A stretch of DNA of 55,131 nt from positions 1-55,131 of the forward strand of contig CACGMC010000005.1 in the NCBI GenBank assembly GCA_902574035.1, written 5' to 3'. Each line of letters begins with the position of its first letter. Position 1 is the first letter of the stretch. The translations under genes and the position numbers were made by a program. Below the pieces are notes generated by a model that had not been told where the DNA came from, ran no database searches, and saw only the letters and a program-made list of their open reading frames with translations. Shown here in pieces: positions 15,487-24,271 of the stretch. This DNA comes from an uncultured Pelagibacteraceae bacterium (GTDB taxonomy: Bacteria; Pseudomonadota; Alphaproteobacteria; Pelagibacterales; Pelagibacteraceae).

Positions 15487-16503
15487 CTAAGCCGCTGATT
15501 CTTTTTCTAAATTTTCTGACCACTTTCCTTTTGATGAAAGACCATTCATTTTTGCTCTGTGATTAAAAGCTTTTTGTATATTATCAGTATTTTGTTGATC
15601 TTTACCAAACTCCTTTAACGCACTGGCTTGAAGCCCTCTTCCATAAGAAAAAGTTATTAAAAAGCTTGTATCATTGATTTTATTTATTTCGTTTAAATTT
15701 TTACTTGCCTCAATTTCTGATTGTCCACCTGATAAAAAAGCGATTCCAGGAACTTTATTAGGAACATTTTTTTTAAGGCAGTCCAAGGTTTTATTGGCAA
15801 TTTCTTCTGGACTTGATTTATTTTTACACTCAGAGCCAGGTATAATCATATTGGGTTTTAAAACAGTTCCTTTTAAATTTATTTTGTGAATTTCAAGTTC
15901 ATTATAACATTCATTAAGCACATTTGTTGTTACCTGGTAGCATTTCTGAATATCATGTGTGCCATCCATCAATACTTCCGGTTCAATAATTGGAACCATT
16001 TGAATTTCTTGCACTAAGGCTGCGTATCTAGCTAAAGCGTGCGCATTGGATTTTATTGATTGTACAGATGGATACTTATCACTAATTTTATATACAGCTC
16101 TCCATTTAGTAAATCTTGCTCCAAGATCATAATACTCTTTTAATCTCTCTCTTAAACCATCTAATCCCTCTGTAATTGTTTCTTCCTTTGAGCCTGCCAG
16201 GGGCTTTGCACCCTTATCAACTTTAATTCCTGGTATCGCACCATGTTTTGAAATTAATTCTGGTATGGTAGGACCTAGAGTAGATTTTTGCTTAATTGTT
16301 TCATCGAAAAGAATTACGCCTCCAATATAATCTTTCATTCCGCTTGAGTTAAATAAAGTTTGTCTAAAATTTAATCTATTTTTTTCTAAATTTTCTACGT
16401 TTATACTTTTAAATCTTTTAGCTATTGTGCCTGTGCTTTCGTCTGCTGCAAGTATTCCTTTGCCTTTGGCGCACATTTTTTTTGCAATTTCTTCAATATT
16501 CAT
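15487..16503 (-). CDS. fba: fructose-bisphosphate aldolase, class I
   Basis: A 338-residue Schiff-base aldolase of the animal/plant type. AKGKGILAADESTGTIAKR at the start, KVDKGAKPLAG, RFTKWRAVYKI, IIEPEVLMDG and VLKPNM carrying the catalytic lysine (Lys216) are all present, as are GIAFLSGGQSE and FSYGRGLQ. It interconverts fructose 1,6-bisphosphate and triose phosphates without a metal, which may suit an iron- and zinc-poor ocean. It follows pgk by nine bases in the tkt-pgk-fba run. Such class I enzymes normally end near a tyrosine; this one ends in ESAA. Confidence 0.93.
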   Translation of the reverse strand: MNIEEIAKKMCAKGKGILAADESTGTIAKRFKSINVENLEKNRLNFRQTLFNSSGMKDYIGGVILFDETIKQKSTLGPTIPELISKHGAIPGIKVDKGAKPLAGSKEETITEGLDGLRERLKEYYDLGARFTKWRAVYKISDKYPSVQSIKSNAHALARYAALVQEIQMVPIIEPEVLMDGTHDIQKCYQVTTNVLNECYNELEIHKINLKGTVLKPNMIIPGSECKNKSSPEEIANKTLDCLKKNVPNKVPGIAFLSGGQSEIEASKNLNEINKINDTSFLITFSYGRGLQASALKEFGKDQQNTDNIQKAFNHRAKMNGLSSKGKWSENLEKESAA

Positions 16504-16512
16504 AATAGGTTT

Positions 16513-17703
16513 TTATTTTAAAACTTCTATCCCAGGCAAGTTTTTTCCCTCAATATATTCTAAAAATGCACCTCCTGCTGTTGATAAGTGAGTAAAATTT
16601 AAATCTTGAACATTATTTTTTATAGCAGAAATGGTGTCTCCACCACCTACAATTGATATTAATGAACTTGTACTGGTGTTCTGAGAAATTTTTTTTGCTA
16701 TTGAAATAGTTCCATTTGCAAAATGTTTATTCTCAAAATATCCTGCTGGTCCATTCCATAAAACCGTTTTTGATGAGTCAATAATTTCAAATATTTTTTT
16801 TATTGTTTTTGGACCAATATCTAAAATCCTATCATTTTCTGTTAAGCTATACAATTGCTTTAATTTTGCTTTACCATCTGTTGTCTCAGAAACACCAACA
16901 TCTATTGGAATAAAAATTCTGCAACCATCTTCTTCTGCATTATCAAAGATTTTTTTGACTATCTTTTCTGAGTTGGATTCCACCAAAGACTTTCCAACTT
17001 TGTTTCCCTTAAATTTTATAAAATTGTTTGCCATAGCTCCTACAATAATTATATTATCAACTTTTTTAATTAAAGATGTAATTACTCCAATTTTGGTTGA
17101 AATCTTTGACCCTCCTATAATACAAGTTATTGGTTTTTTTTTGTCACTAAATACCATGTTTATTGAGGAAAGTTCTTTCATAAGTAGTGGGCCAGCATAA
17201 CAATTATTAATATATTTTGTAATTTTATGAACAGATGTTTGTTTTCTATGTGAGCAAGAAAAAGCATCATTAATATAAATTTCTCCTATTGAAGACAGAA
17301 CTTTAGCGAAATTATCATTATTTTCAATCTCACCATGATTAAATCTTATATTTTCAAAAAAAATTAATTCACCAGAATTCAAATATGATATTTTATCTTT
17401 TATTCCATCAACAATTTTGTCAGAATGAAAATATATTTTGTTGTCAATTTTATCTTTTAAATAATTATATACTGGTTTCAAAGATAATTTATTATCTTTT
17501 TCATTTCTTGGTCTACCTAGGTGCGAAATTAACAATAATTTCGCTTTTCTCTCTAATAAATTTTTTATTACTGGCAAACTTAAATTAATTCTAGTTTTAT
17601 CTTGAATAACCCCATTAATAATAGGAACATTAAAGTCGGATCTAAGTATAACTTTTTTATTTTCTACATCTATACTGTCAACAAAACTCCTTATTTTTTC
17701 CAT
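16513..17703 (-). CDS. pgk: phosphoglycerate kinase
   Basis: A 396-residue two-domain kinase transferring phosphate between 1,3-bisphosphoglycerate and ADP. LRSDFNVPI, SHLGRPRN, FFENIRFNHGE, IINDAFSCSHR, GPLLMKEL, LWNGPAGYFE and VGGGDTISAI occur in family order. The sequence SCSHR replaces the common GTAHR, while the catalytic histidine and arginine are kept. It lies between tkt (12-base gap) and fba (nine-base gap). The glyceraldehyde-3-phosphate dehydrogenase gene that usually separates tkt from pgk in alphaproteobacteria is absent. Confidence 0.95.
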   Translation of the reverse strand: MEKIRSFVDSIDVENKKVILRSDFNVPIINGVIQDKTRINLSLPVIKNLLERKAKLLLISHLGRPRNEKDNKLSLKPVYNYLKDKIDNKIYFHSDKIVDGIKDKISYLNSGELIFFENIRFNHGEIENNDNFAKVLSSIGEIYINDAFSCSHRKQTSVHKITKYINNCYAGPLLMKELSSINMVFSDKKKPITCIIGGSKISTKIGVITSLIKKVDNIIIVGAMANNFIKFKGNKVGKSLVESNSEKIVKKIFDNAEEDGCRIFIPIDVGVSETTDGKAKLKQLYSLTENDRILDIGPKTIKKIFEIIDSSKTVLWNGPAGYFENKHFANGTISIAKKISQNTSTSSLISIVGGGDTISAIKNNVQDLNFTHLSTAGGAFLEYIEGKNLPGIEVLK

Positions 17704-17715
17704 ATATTTAAATTT

Positions 17716-19698
17716 TTATTTTCTTAATTTTTTTTGAATAATTGAAACTATTTTATTGGAGGTTAAATTCGTTTCCTCAAAGATTTCTTTGTAAGGAGCA
17801 CTTTTTCCAAATTTATCAATTCCAATCGCAACATCGTTTTTTTTTAAGTATTTATACCAACAACATACGCTTCCCGCCTCCAATGAAACAATAAGATTTT
17901 CGCTTTCCAAAATTTTATTTCTGTACTCTTCGCTTTGTTTATCAAATAGTTCCTGACATGGCATTGAAACAACTTTAGACTCAATTTCTAATTCTTTTAA
18001 CATTTCTTGTGTAGAAAGTGCCAATTCAACTTCTGAACCAGATGCTATTAAAGTAACTTTATTGTCGTGACCAGAAATATTAATTTCATAAGCGCCCATA
18101 AGACATTTGTTCTTTTTATCAGGAAATTTGCTAATATAATTTAATTTTTGCCTTGAAAGAATAATTGCACTTGGACCCTTTTCATTATTAAGAGATGCTT
18201 CCCAACATTCTAAAGTTTCATTCATGTCAGCTGGTCTAAAAACATTTAAATTTGGTATTGCTCTTAAACTAGATAAATGTTCTATAGGTTGATGTGTTGG
18301 TCCATCCTCACCTAAACCAATAGAGTCGTGAGAAAAAATATAAATAACACGTAATCCCATTAAAGCAGAAAGTCTTATAGCAGGCTTACAATAATCAGAA
18401 AAAACTAAAAATGTACCGCCATATGGAATAAGATTATGATATAAAGCCATACCGTTCATAGCTGCCGCCATGCCATGCTCCCGCACACCGAAATGCAAAT
18501 AATTTCCGCCATAATTTTTTGAACTAAAAATTGTAGAATTTGAAGTTTTTGTGTTATTTGAGCCACTCAAATCCGCAGACCCACCAACTAAATTTGGAAT
18601 TAAATTATTAAGCGCCTCAATTACTTTCATTGAGCATTGTCTAGTAGCCATAGCTGGTTTATCTTTAAAGTACTTTTCTTTTTCCGAAAATATTATTTCG
18701 TTTAACTTATCCCTAAAAATTGTATTATTTAAATTATTAAAATCTTCTTTAATTTTTGTCTTAGATTTGTTGAGTTCTTTCAACCATTCTTTTTCAAGAG
18801 CTTCGCCCTTATCACCAATCTTTTTCCATTCGTTTAAAATTTCATCAGGTATCTCAAATGGAGGGTGAGACCATTTTAATTTTTTTCTAACTAATTTTAT
18901 TTCTTCTTCGCCCAAAGGAGCTCCATGTGAAGATGACTTTCCAGATTTATTAGGTGATCCAAATCCAATTATAGTTTTACAGGAAATTAAAGTTGGTTTA
19001 TTGGAATTTTGAGCTTTTTTAATAGCAGAGTTAATTTGCTTTTCGTTGTGACCATTAATTTCAATAAAATTCCATCCGTAAGACTCGAATCTTTTTTTAT
19101 AATTATCTGATACACTTAAAGACGTTGAACCATCAATTGATATTTTGTTGTTGTCAAAAAAAACTATTAAATTTTTTAGTTTTAAATGTCCAGCCAAACT
19201 CATTGACTCATGACTTATACCTTCCATAAAGTCTCCATCACTGGCTATAACATATGTTTTATGGTTAATAATTCTTGTACCGAATTTTTTTTTATAAATT
19301 TCAGCAGCTATCGCCAAACCCACTGAATTTGCTAGTCCTTGTCCTAATGGACCTGTTGTAGTTTCTATACCTGAATTATTAACGTATTCAGGATGTCCAG
19401 CACAAATAGAATTCATTTGTCTAAAATTTTTAATATCGTTTAATCTTACTTTTTCATAACCGGTTAAATAGAGCAAAGAGTATAAAAGCATAGACCCATG
19501 ACCTGCAGATAAAATAAATCTATCTCTATTTATCCAAGATGGATTTTTAGGATTAAACCTCAGGTGGAATTTAAACAACACCGTGGCAACGTCAGCCATA
19601 CCCATCGGCATTCCAGGATGCCCTGAATTGGCTTTTTGAACAGCATCGATAGATAAAAATCTAACTGCGTTTGCTAATTGATTAACTTTTATTTTCAC
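17716..19698 (-). CDS. tkt: transketolase
   Basis: A 660-residue thiamin diphosphate enzyme moving two-carbon units between sugar phosphates. NSGHPGMPMGMADVATVLF opens the protein, SAGHGSMLLYSLLYLTGY and YVIASDGDFMEGISHE carry the cofactor and metal ligands, GVREHGMAAAMNGMA includes the catalytic glutamate, and GLGEDGPTHQPIEHLSSLRAIPNL the substrate site. The start is GTG at 19696-19698, in a 59-base divergent gap with the DUF4164 gene. It heads a minus-strand series that continues through pgk and fba. It depends on thiamin, which links it to the nearby thiE. Confidence 0.95.
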   Translation of the reverse strand: MKIKVNQLANAVRFLSIDAVQKANSGHPGMPMGMADVATVLFKFHLRFNPKNPSWINRDRFILSAGHGSMLLYSLLYLTGYEKVRLNDIKNFRQMNSICAGHPEYVNNSGIETTTGPLGQGLANSVGLAIAAEIYKKKFGTRIINHKTYVIASDGDFMEGISHESMSLAGHLKLKNLIVFFDNNKISIDGSTSLSVSDNYKKRFESYGWNFIEINGHNEKQINSAIKKAQNSNKPTLISCKTIIGFGSPNKSGKSSSHGAPLGEEEIKLVRKKLKWSHPPFEIPDEILNEWKKIGDKGEALEKEWLKELNKSKTKIKEDFNNLNNTIFRDKLNEIIFSEKEKYFKDKPAMATRQCSMKVIEALNNLIPNLVGGSADLSGSNNTKTSNSTIFSSKNYGGNYLHFGVREHGMAAAMNGMALYHNLIPYGGTFLVFSDYCKPAIRLSALMGLRVIYIFSHDSIGLGEDGPTHQPIEHLSSLRAIPNLNVFRPADMNETLECWEASLNNEKGPSAIILSRQKLNYISKFPDKKNKCLMGAYEINISGHDNKVTLIASGSEVELALSTQEMLKELEIESKVVSMPCQELFDKQSEEYRNKILESENLIVSLEAGSVCCWYKYLKKNDVAIGIDKFGKSAPYKEIFEETNLTSNKIVSIIQKKLRK

Positions 19699-19757
19699 TA
19701 TTTATTTACCTATATAGACTTAGAGTAAGTATATCAATATTATGATACATTAACATA

Positions 19758-20081
19758 ATGAAAAATTTTGAGAAAAAAGAAACTAATTTAAATCAGTTAA
19801 TTGAAAAATTAGGAAGATTAAATACAAGTTATTCACAGCACAGTTTTGATAACAAGTCAATTGAGAGAGAGAAAAATTTAATTAAGATAGAAAAAGATGA
19901 ATTAGAAAAGAAAAATCAAGAAATTCTAAGAGAGCATAAATATTTGACAGAAAGGGTCAAAAAACTTGAGCAAGAATTAAAATCTAAAAAAGAGCTTGAG
20001 AAAAAATTCAACCAAGATATTAATGATTTAAACCAAGAAACCCAAAGTTTAGTTGAAGAAATAGAAAAATGGCAAATGTAA
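19758..20081 (+). CDS. small coiled-coil protein, DUF4164-like
   Basis: A 107-residue, very polar, glutamate- and lysine-rich protein predicted to be almost entirely coiled coil; it has no signal peptide or membrane segment. I cannot assign a biochemical role. Its position immediately before zapA, with a 13-base overlap, is the place where many alphaproteobacteria encode a DUF4164 coiled-coil protein, so I infer the same family and a role connected with cell division. Codon use matches its neighbours. Confidence 0.65.
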   Translation: MKNFEKKETNLNQLIEKLGRLNTSYSQHSFDNKSIEREKNLIKIEKDELEKKNQEILREHKYLTERVKKLEQELKSKKELEKKFNQDINDLNQETQSLVEEIEKWQM

Positions 20082-20515
20082 ATATAAAATTTAATGGGAA
20101 AGACTATCTTCTCTCTTGTGATGATGGACAAGAGGAGTCTTTAAAAAAGCTAACTTCTTTTTTAGATAATAAATACCTTGAATTAAAAAAAAAATTGGGA
20201 AATATCGGTGAAAATAAACTTTTGTTAATCACTTCAATTAAATTGATAGATGAACACTTTGATTTAAGAAGAAGAATAAGTGAACAAAAAAATAAGTTAG
20301 ACGATTTATCAAAAAAATTTAAAGAACTTAAGTCACTAGCAATTAAATACAAAGACATAAAAGAAGTAGAGATAAAAGATTTAAATATAGAGATAGATAA
20401 GATTAAGAAGAATATTGAGGAAGCCAACACTATGTACGAGAATATGCTTGATAAAACCACAGAGTCCCTTGAAAAAATAATTAAAAATGCTGAAACATCC
20501 TCTCATATTCAGTAA
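20069..20515 (+). CDS. zapA: cell division protein ZapA
   Basis: 148 residues. The N-terminal ~90 residues (NVNIKFNGKDYLLSCDDGQEESL, then LLITSIKLIDEHFDLRRR) match the ZapA globular domain, followed by a long charged coiled coil. ZapA crosslinks FtsZ filaments at the division ring. The ATG lies inside the end of the preceding coiled-coil gene and its TAA shares a base with the ATG of the cyclo-ligase gene. In E. coli 6S RNA sits between zapA and the cyclo-ligase gene; here the two overlap and no RNA fits. Confidence 0.82.
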   Translation: MANVNIKFNGKDYLLSCDDGQEESLKKLTSFLDNKYLELKKKLGNIGENKLLLITSIKLIDEHFDLRRRISEQKNKLDDLSKKFKELKSLAIKYKDIKEVEIKDLNIEIDKIKKNIEEANTMYENMLDKTTESLEKIIKNAETSSHIQ

Positions 20516-21075
20516 TGAAAAAAAAAGATCAATTGAGAAAAAAATTTTTAGCTTTGAGAAAAAAAAAATATTTTGATGTATCTGTTGATATATTTAATAA
20601 ACTCACAAACTACATTAAAAAAAAAAATAAATCCAAAAAAAATTTTTATGTCGCTTTATACTATCCGTCTAATCATGAAATGAATGTTTTAAAAATTATC
20701 AATAATTTTCAAAAATCAAAAATAACACTCCTCTTACCAAAAATTCTAGATAAAAATTTGTTAAAATTTTATGCATGGAACGAAAGGGACGTTTTATTAG
20801 TTAATAAATTTGGCATACCAGAACCTTTTAAAACGCAAAGAAGCTATTTACCTGACATAGTACTTGTTCCTTTGTTAGCTTTTGACAGAAACAAAAATAG
20901 ACTAGGATATGGCAAAGGTTTTTACGACAAATATTTAAATAGATTAAAAAAATTGAATAAAAAAATGGAAGCTATCGGAATAGCTTTTTCATTTCAAAAA
21001 TATAAAAAATTACCATCATCAAATTTTGATTATAAACTAAATTATATTTTTACAGAGAAAGGTTTTTTATATTGA
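20515..21075 (+). CDS. ygfA: 5-formyltetrahydrofolate cyclo-ligase
   Basis: A 186-residue enzyme converting 5-formyltetrahydrofolate to methenyltetrahydrofolate with ATP. YYPSNHEMNVLKI, LVPLLAFDRNKNRLGYGKGFYDKYL and IGIAFSFQ are the conserved segments, the GYGKGFYDKYL stretch being the ATP/substrate loop. The N-terminus is exceptionally lysine-rich. The gene overlaps zapA by one base at its start and ymdB by four at its end (TTGA), so it is translationally coupled on both sides. Confidence 0.9.
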   Translation: MKKKDQLRKKFLALRKKKYFDVSVDIFNKLTNYIKKKNKSKKNFYVALYYPSNHEMNVLKIINNFQKSKITLLLPKILDKNLLKFYAWNERDVLLVNKFGIPEPFKTQRSYLPDIVLVPLLAFDRNKNRLGYGKGFYDKYLNRLKKLNKKMEAIGIAFSFQKYKKLPSSNFDYKLNYIFTEKGFLY

Positions 21076-21878
21076 GAATACTTTTACTAGGTGATGTTTG
21101 TGGACCTGCCGGGATGGCAATTATAAAATTGAGGCTTAAAGAATTAATTAAAGAAAAAGAAATTGATTTTACGATTGTAAATGGTGAAAATGCAGCAGAA
21201 AATGGCAAAGGGATAACAAAAAAAAATGTTGAGGATCTTATTAATTCTGGTGTTGATGTAATTACATCTGGAAATCACATATGGGATCAAAAAGAAATAT
21301 TAGAGATTATTGACAAAGAAAAAAAATTAATAAGACCTGCCAACTTTTTAGACGGACAACCTGGAAGCGGTTACGGTATCTATGAAATTAATAGTAAAAA
21401 AATTGCGGTAATTAATTTAATTGGAAATGTATTTATGAAAAAGAGCCAGGATTTATTCCCGTTTGCAGAAAAAATAATAAAAAAAATTAAATTAAAAAAA
21501 GATGCGGACTTTGTTATTATTGATATACATGGAGAGATAACGAGTGAAAAAATGGCTTTAGGTCATTTTTTAGATGGCAGAGTAACAACAGTTGTAGGCA
21601 CACATACTCATGTGCCAACATCTGATACTACCATTTTAAAAAATGGAACAGCATATCAAACAGATTTAGGCATGTGCGGAGATTACGATTCTGTAATTGG
21701 AATGAATAAAGAAAATTCTATAAAAAAATTTAAAAAAGATCCATCTGCAAAAAGCCATTTTCCCGCTAATGGACTTGCTTCTATGAGCGGAGTAATTGTT
21801 GAAGCTGACGATCAGACAGGTTTGGCAAAAAATATAAATCAGATAATACTAGGTGGCAATTTAAAACAAAAGATTTGA
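21072..21878 (+). CDS. YmdB-family metallophosphoesterase (TIGR00282)
   Basis: A 268-residue calcineurin-like phosphoesterase of the YmdB type, whose Bacillus member hydrolyses 2',3'-cyclic nucleotides. Metal ligands are visible in LLLGDVCGPAG, VNGENAAENGKGIT, TSGNHIWDQKE, DIHGEITSEK and VVGTHTHVPTSD, and the family tail TDLGMCGDYDSVIGM follows. The start is TTG 21072, overlapping the cyclo-ligase stop. It is a common neighbour of the cyclo-ligase and yebC genes in alphaproteobacteria. Confidence 0.88.
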   Translation: MRILLLGDVCGPAGMAIIKLRLKELIKEKEIDFTIVNGENAAENGKGITKKNVEDLINSGVDVITSGNHIWDQKEILEIIDKEKKLIRPANFLDGQPGSGYGIYEINSKKIAVINLIGNVFMKKSQDLFPFAEKIIKKIKLKKDADFVIIDIHGEITSEKMALGHFLDGRVTTVVGTHTHVPTSDTTILKNGTAYQTDLGMCGDYDSVIGMNKENSIKKFKKDPSAKSHFPANGLASMSGVIVEADDQTGLAKNINQIILGGNLKQKI

Positions 21879-21879
21879 A

Positions 21880-22596
21880 ATGGCTGGACATTCTCATTGG
21901 GCAGGTATTAAGCACAAAAAAGGAAGACAAGACAAGGTGCGATCTAAACTGTTTTCAAAATTATCAAGAGAAATTACTGTTGCAGCAAAACTCGGTGACA
22001 AAGATCCAGATATTAATCCAAGACTAAGATCTGCAATTCAAGCTGCAAAGCAATCAAATATGCCAAAAGAAAATATTAATAGAGCTATAAGCAAATCAAA
22101 TTTAAACACTGGAGAAAATTTTGAAAACTTAAGATATGAGGGTTATGGAGCTCATAATACTGCTTTAATAATTGAAACTTTAACAGACAATAAAAATAGA
22201 ACAGCTTCGACAATAAGAACAATTTTACAAAAAAATGGGGGCAGATTAGGTGAAAATGGATCTACTTCACATCTATTCTATAATTGTGGAGTAATAAAAA
22301 TTGATAAAAAAGTATTAAATGATAATGCTGCACTTGAACTAGCTATAAACTCAGGAGCAAATGAATGTGAAAGCTCGATTAATTATCACGAAATAATTTG
22401 TGAAAAGAAAGATTTCTATAAAGTTAAAAGCAATGTTGAAAAAAAAATAAGTAATTTAATGGACTCTAGTATAGAGTGGAGAGCTCGAGTTAGTTTAAAT
22501 CTATCAAAAGAACAAAACGAAAAAGTTATCACTATGTTAGAAAACCTAGATGAAATTGATGATGTTCAAAATATATTTATTAACTGTAAGTTTTAA
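21880..22596 (+). CDS. yebC: YebC/PmpR/TACO1 family protein
   Basis: 238 residues beginning MAGHSHWAGIKHKKGRQD, the invariant start of the family, followed by SKLSREITVAAKLG, IQAAKQSNMPKENINRAI and the YEGYGAHNTALIIE domain junction. Members have been described as transcription regulators and, more recently, as ribosome-associated factors that help translate difficult proline-containing stretches. The latter fits efp in the same window. It starts one base after the ymdB stop. In proteobacteria yebC usually precedes ruvC, and here a RuvC-like gene follows. Confidence 0.93.
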   Translation: MAGHSHWAGIKHKKGRQDKVRSKLFSKLSREITVAAKLGDKDPDINPRLRSAIQAAKQSNMPKENINRAISKSNLNTGENFENLRYEGYGAHNTALIIETLTDNKNRTASTIRTILQKNGGRLGENGSTSHLFYNCGVIKIDKKVLNDNAALELAINSGANECESSINYHEIICEKKDFYKVKSNVEKKISNLMDSSIEWRARVSLNLSKEQNEKVITMLENLDEIDDVQNIFINCKF

Positions 22597-22610
22597 GGAA
22601 AAAATTGAAT

Positions 22611-23105
22611 ATGAGAATATTTGGAATTGACCCAGGATTAGCAGGAGCGATAGCTATTTTAGACGAAAAAAAAATAGTCGATGTAATAGATCTTCCAACA
22701 ATGTCTGATGGAAAAAAAAATAAAAAACAGCTTAATAGTGCTCATCTATCTCAATATATTTCAAAAAATATTCTAGATATTAACAACACTGTTGTAGTAG
22801 TAGAGCAGGTTAATGCTATGCCAGGTCAAGGAGTGACAAGCATGTTTAATTTTGGTCAAACTTTTGGTGCGATTAAGGGTATTAGCGCAACTCTAAATCT
22901 TCCAATTTTTTTTGTAAGACCATCTAAATGGAAAAAGCATTTTGAATTAATAAACTCCTCTAAAGATGCTAGTAGAACCAAAGTAATAGAGATGTACCCG
23001 TCATTTGCTGATCAACTTTCAAAAAAAAAGGATGTAAATAAGTCAGATGCTATTTTAATTGCAAGATTTTTTAACGAAACCGGCTCGAAAGACGACTTAA
23101 AATAA
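22611..23105 (+). CDS. RuvC-like Holliday junction resolvase, divergent/phage-like
   Basis: A 164-residue RNase H-fold nuclease. MRIFGIDPGLAGAIAIL carries the first catalytic aspartate (Asp7), VVVVEQV the glutamate (Glu65), and KKDVNKSDAILIARF the C-terminal acidic pair (near Asp141 and Asp146). AMPGQGVTSMFNFGQTFGAIKG and WKKHFEL resemble the RuvC-like proteins of phages and some alphaproteobacteria more than E. coli RuvC. An in-frame TTG at 22605 is an alternative start with better-spaced AAGGA. It stands between yebC and tolQ where ruvC-ruvA-ruvB-ybgC would be expected; no ruvA, ruvB or ybgC is here. It probably cuts branched recombination intermediates. Confidence 0.75.
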   Translation: MRIFGIDPGLAGAIAILDEKKIVDVIDLPTMSDGKKNKKQLNSAHLSQYISKNILDINNTVVVVEQVNAMPGQGVTSMFNFGQTFGAIKGISATLNLPIFFVRPSKWKKHFELINSSKDASRTKVIEMYPSFADQLSKKKDVNKSDAILIARFFNETGSKDDLK

Positions 23106-23135
23106 GGCTAAGATTCAATTCCATAAGACAAATTC

Positions 23136-23165
23136 ATGACACAATCTAAAAGTATTGAAATATAA
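23136..23165 (+). other. possible nonapeptide leader ORF before tolQ
   Basis: ATG 23136 opens a nine-codon frame (MTQSKSIEI) whose TAA shares its last base with the tolQ ATG, the same TAATG coupling used between real genes here. It may be a coupling leader, the remnant of a lost ybgC, or chance in AT-rich sequence. Confidence 0.2.
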
Positions 23166-23845
23166 TGGAACAAGAAATTGCATCACAAGTTGTTGGTTTA
23201 GGCGGTAGTACTGACTTTTCCCTTTTAAGCTTGTTTTTAAGAGCCGACGTTGTTGTAAAATCTGTTATAATAATTTTAATAGCAGCTTCAATTTACTCTT
23301 GGGCGTTAATTTTTGACAAATACAGATTGTTTAAAAAGATAAACAGTTCAATATTAGATTTTGAAAATAAGTTTTGGAAAGCAAAGTCTGCTGAAAACTT
23401 TGAAAGTAATCTACCAGTTAAATCAACGGACCCTGCAATTTTAGTTTTTAGGTCAGCTATGACAGAATTAAAAAAAACTCGTTCAAAATCATCCGCTGTG
23501 CAAATGGCAAGAGTAGAAAGAGTTCTTGAAATAAATACAGATAATCAGATTAAAATTATAGAAAAAAATTTTTCCTTCTTAGCAACTGTTGGTGCAACTG
23601 CTCCTTTTATAGGTTTGTTTGGAACTGTGTGGGGTATAATGAATTCTTTTCAATCGATAGCTATTTCAAGAAATACAAGTTTAGCAATCGTTGCTCCTGG
23701 TATTGCCGAAGCTTTATTTGCTACTGCTTTAGGTCTTTTAGCTGCTATACCTGCAGTTATTGCTTATAATAAATTTAATAGTGACTCAAAAAACTATGTT
23801 GCTCGATTAGATAATTTTTCAAAAAGATTCTTATCTATTATTTAA
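23165..23845 (+). CDS. tolQ: Tol-Pal system protein TolQ
   Basis: A 226-residue inner-membrane protein of the TolQ/ExbB/MotA family, with membrane segments near residues 30-50 and two more around 138-160 and 172-195. FLATVGATAPFIGLFGTVWGIM and GIAEALFATALGLLAAIPAVIAYN are the conserved proton-channel helices. With TolR it uses the proton gradient to energise TolA and maintain outer membrane constriction during division. It heads tolQ-tolR-tolA-tolB-pal, with five to seven bases between the first members. Confidence 0.95.
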   Translation: MEQEIASQVVGLGGSTDFSLLSLFLRADVVVKSVIIILIAASIYSWALIFDKYRLFKKINSSILDFENKFWKAKSAENFESNLPVKSTDPAILVFRSAMTELKKTRSKSSAVQMARVERVLEINTDNQIKIIEKNFSFLATVGATAPFIGLFGTVWGIMNSFQSIAISRNTSLAIVAPGIAEALFATALGLLAAIPAVIAYNKFNSDSKNYVARLDNFSKRFLSII

Positions 23846-23850
23846 TTACC

Positions 23851-24264
23851 ATGGCATTTAACTTTAAACGCTCTAAAAACCAACCGATGAGCGAAATAAA
23901 TGTAACACCTTTTGTTGATGTAATGTTAGTTTTATTAATTATTTTTATGGTAACCGCACCTTTACTCACTGTTGGCGTACAAGTAGATTTACCAGAGTCA
24001 GCCGCAGACTCTCTTCCTGACGATCAAGAACCTCTTACACTGTCAATTAATTCAAAGGGTGAAGTTTTCATTCAAGAACATAAGGTAAGCTATAATAAAA
24101 TCATACCAAAATTGCTTGCTATTGCCAAAAATAGAACTGATACGAGAATTTATGTAAGAGGAGACAAAAATATTAATTATGGCCGAGTATTAGAAGTAAT
24201 GGGAACACTTTCTGGCGCAGGATTTTCAAAAGTCGCTTTAATATCTGAGCCATATAAAAATTAA
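23851..24264 (+). CDS. tolR: Tol-Pal system protein TolR
   Basis: 137 residues: a short basic N-terminus, MSEINVTPFVDVMLVLLIIFMVTAPLL with the proton-carrying Asp23 at the start of the single membrane helix, and a periplasmic domain with the GEVFIQEHKVSY strand and IYVRGDKNINYGRVLEVMGTL. It forms the proton-conducting complex with TolQ. Length and motifs are complete. It begins five bases after tolQ. Confidence 0.95.
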   Translation: MAFNFKRSKNQPMSEINVTPFVDVMLVLLIIFMVTAPLLTVGVQVDLPESAADSLPDDQEPLTLSINSKGEVFIQEHKVSYNKIIPKLLAIAKNRTDTRIYVRGDKNINYGRVLEVMGTLSGAGFSKVALISEPYKN

Positions 24265-24271
24265 ATGTTAA

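Noticed and set aside
19699-19757. A divergent promoter for tkt (TTGATA with TATAGG, 17 bases apart, minus strand).
   Set aside because: It would start transcription only about four bases before the tkt GTG and the -10 is weak, so it was left out of the feature list.
20500-20530. 6S RNA (ssrS), which in many proteobacteria lies between zapA and the cyclo-ligase gene.
   Set aside because: The two genes overlap by one base here, so there is no space for it.
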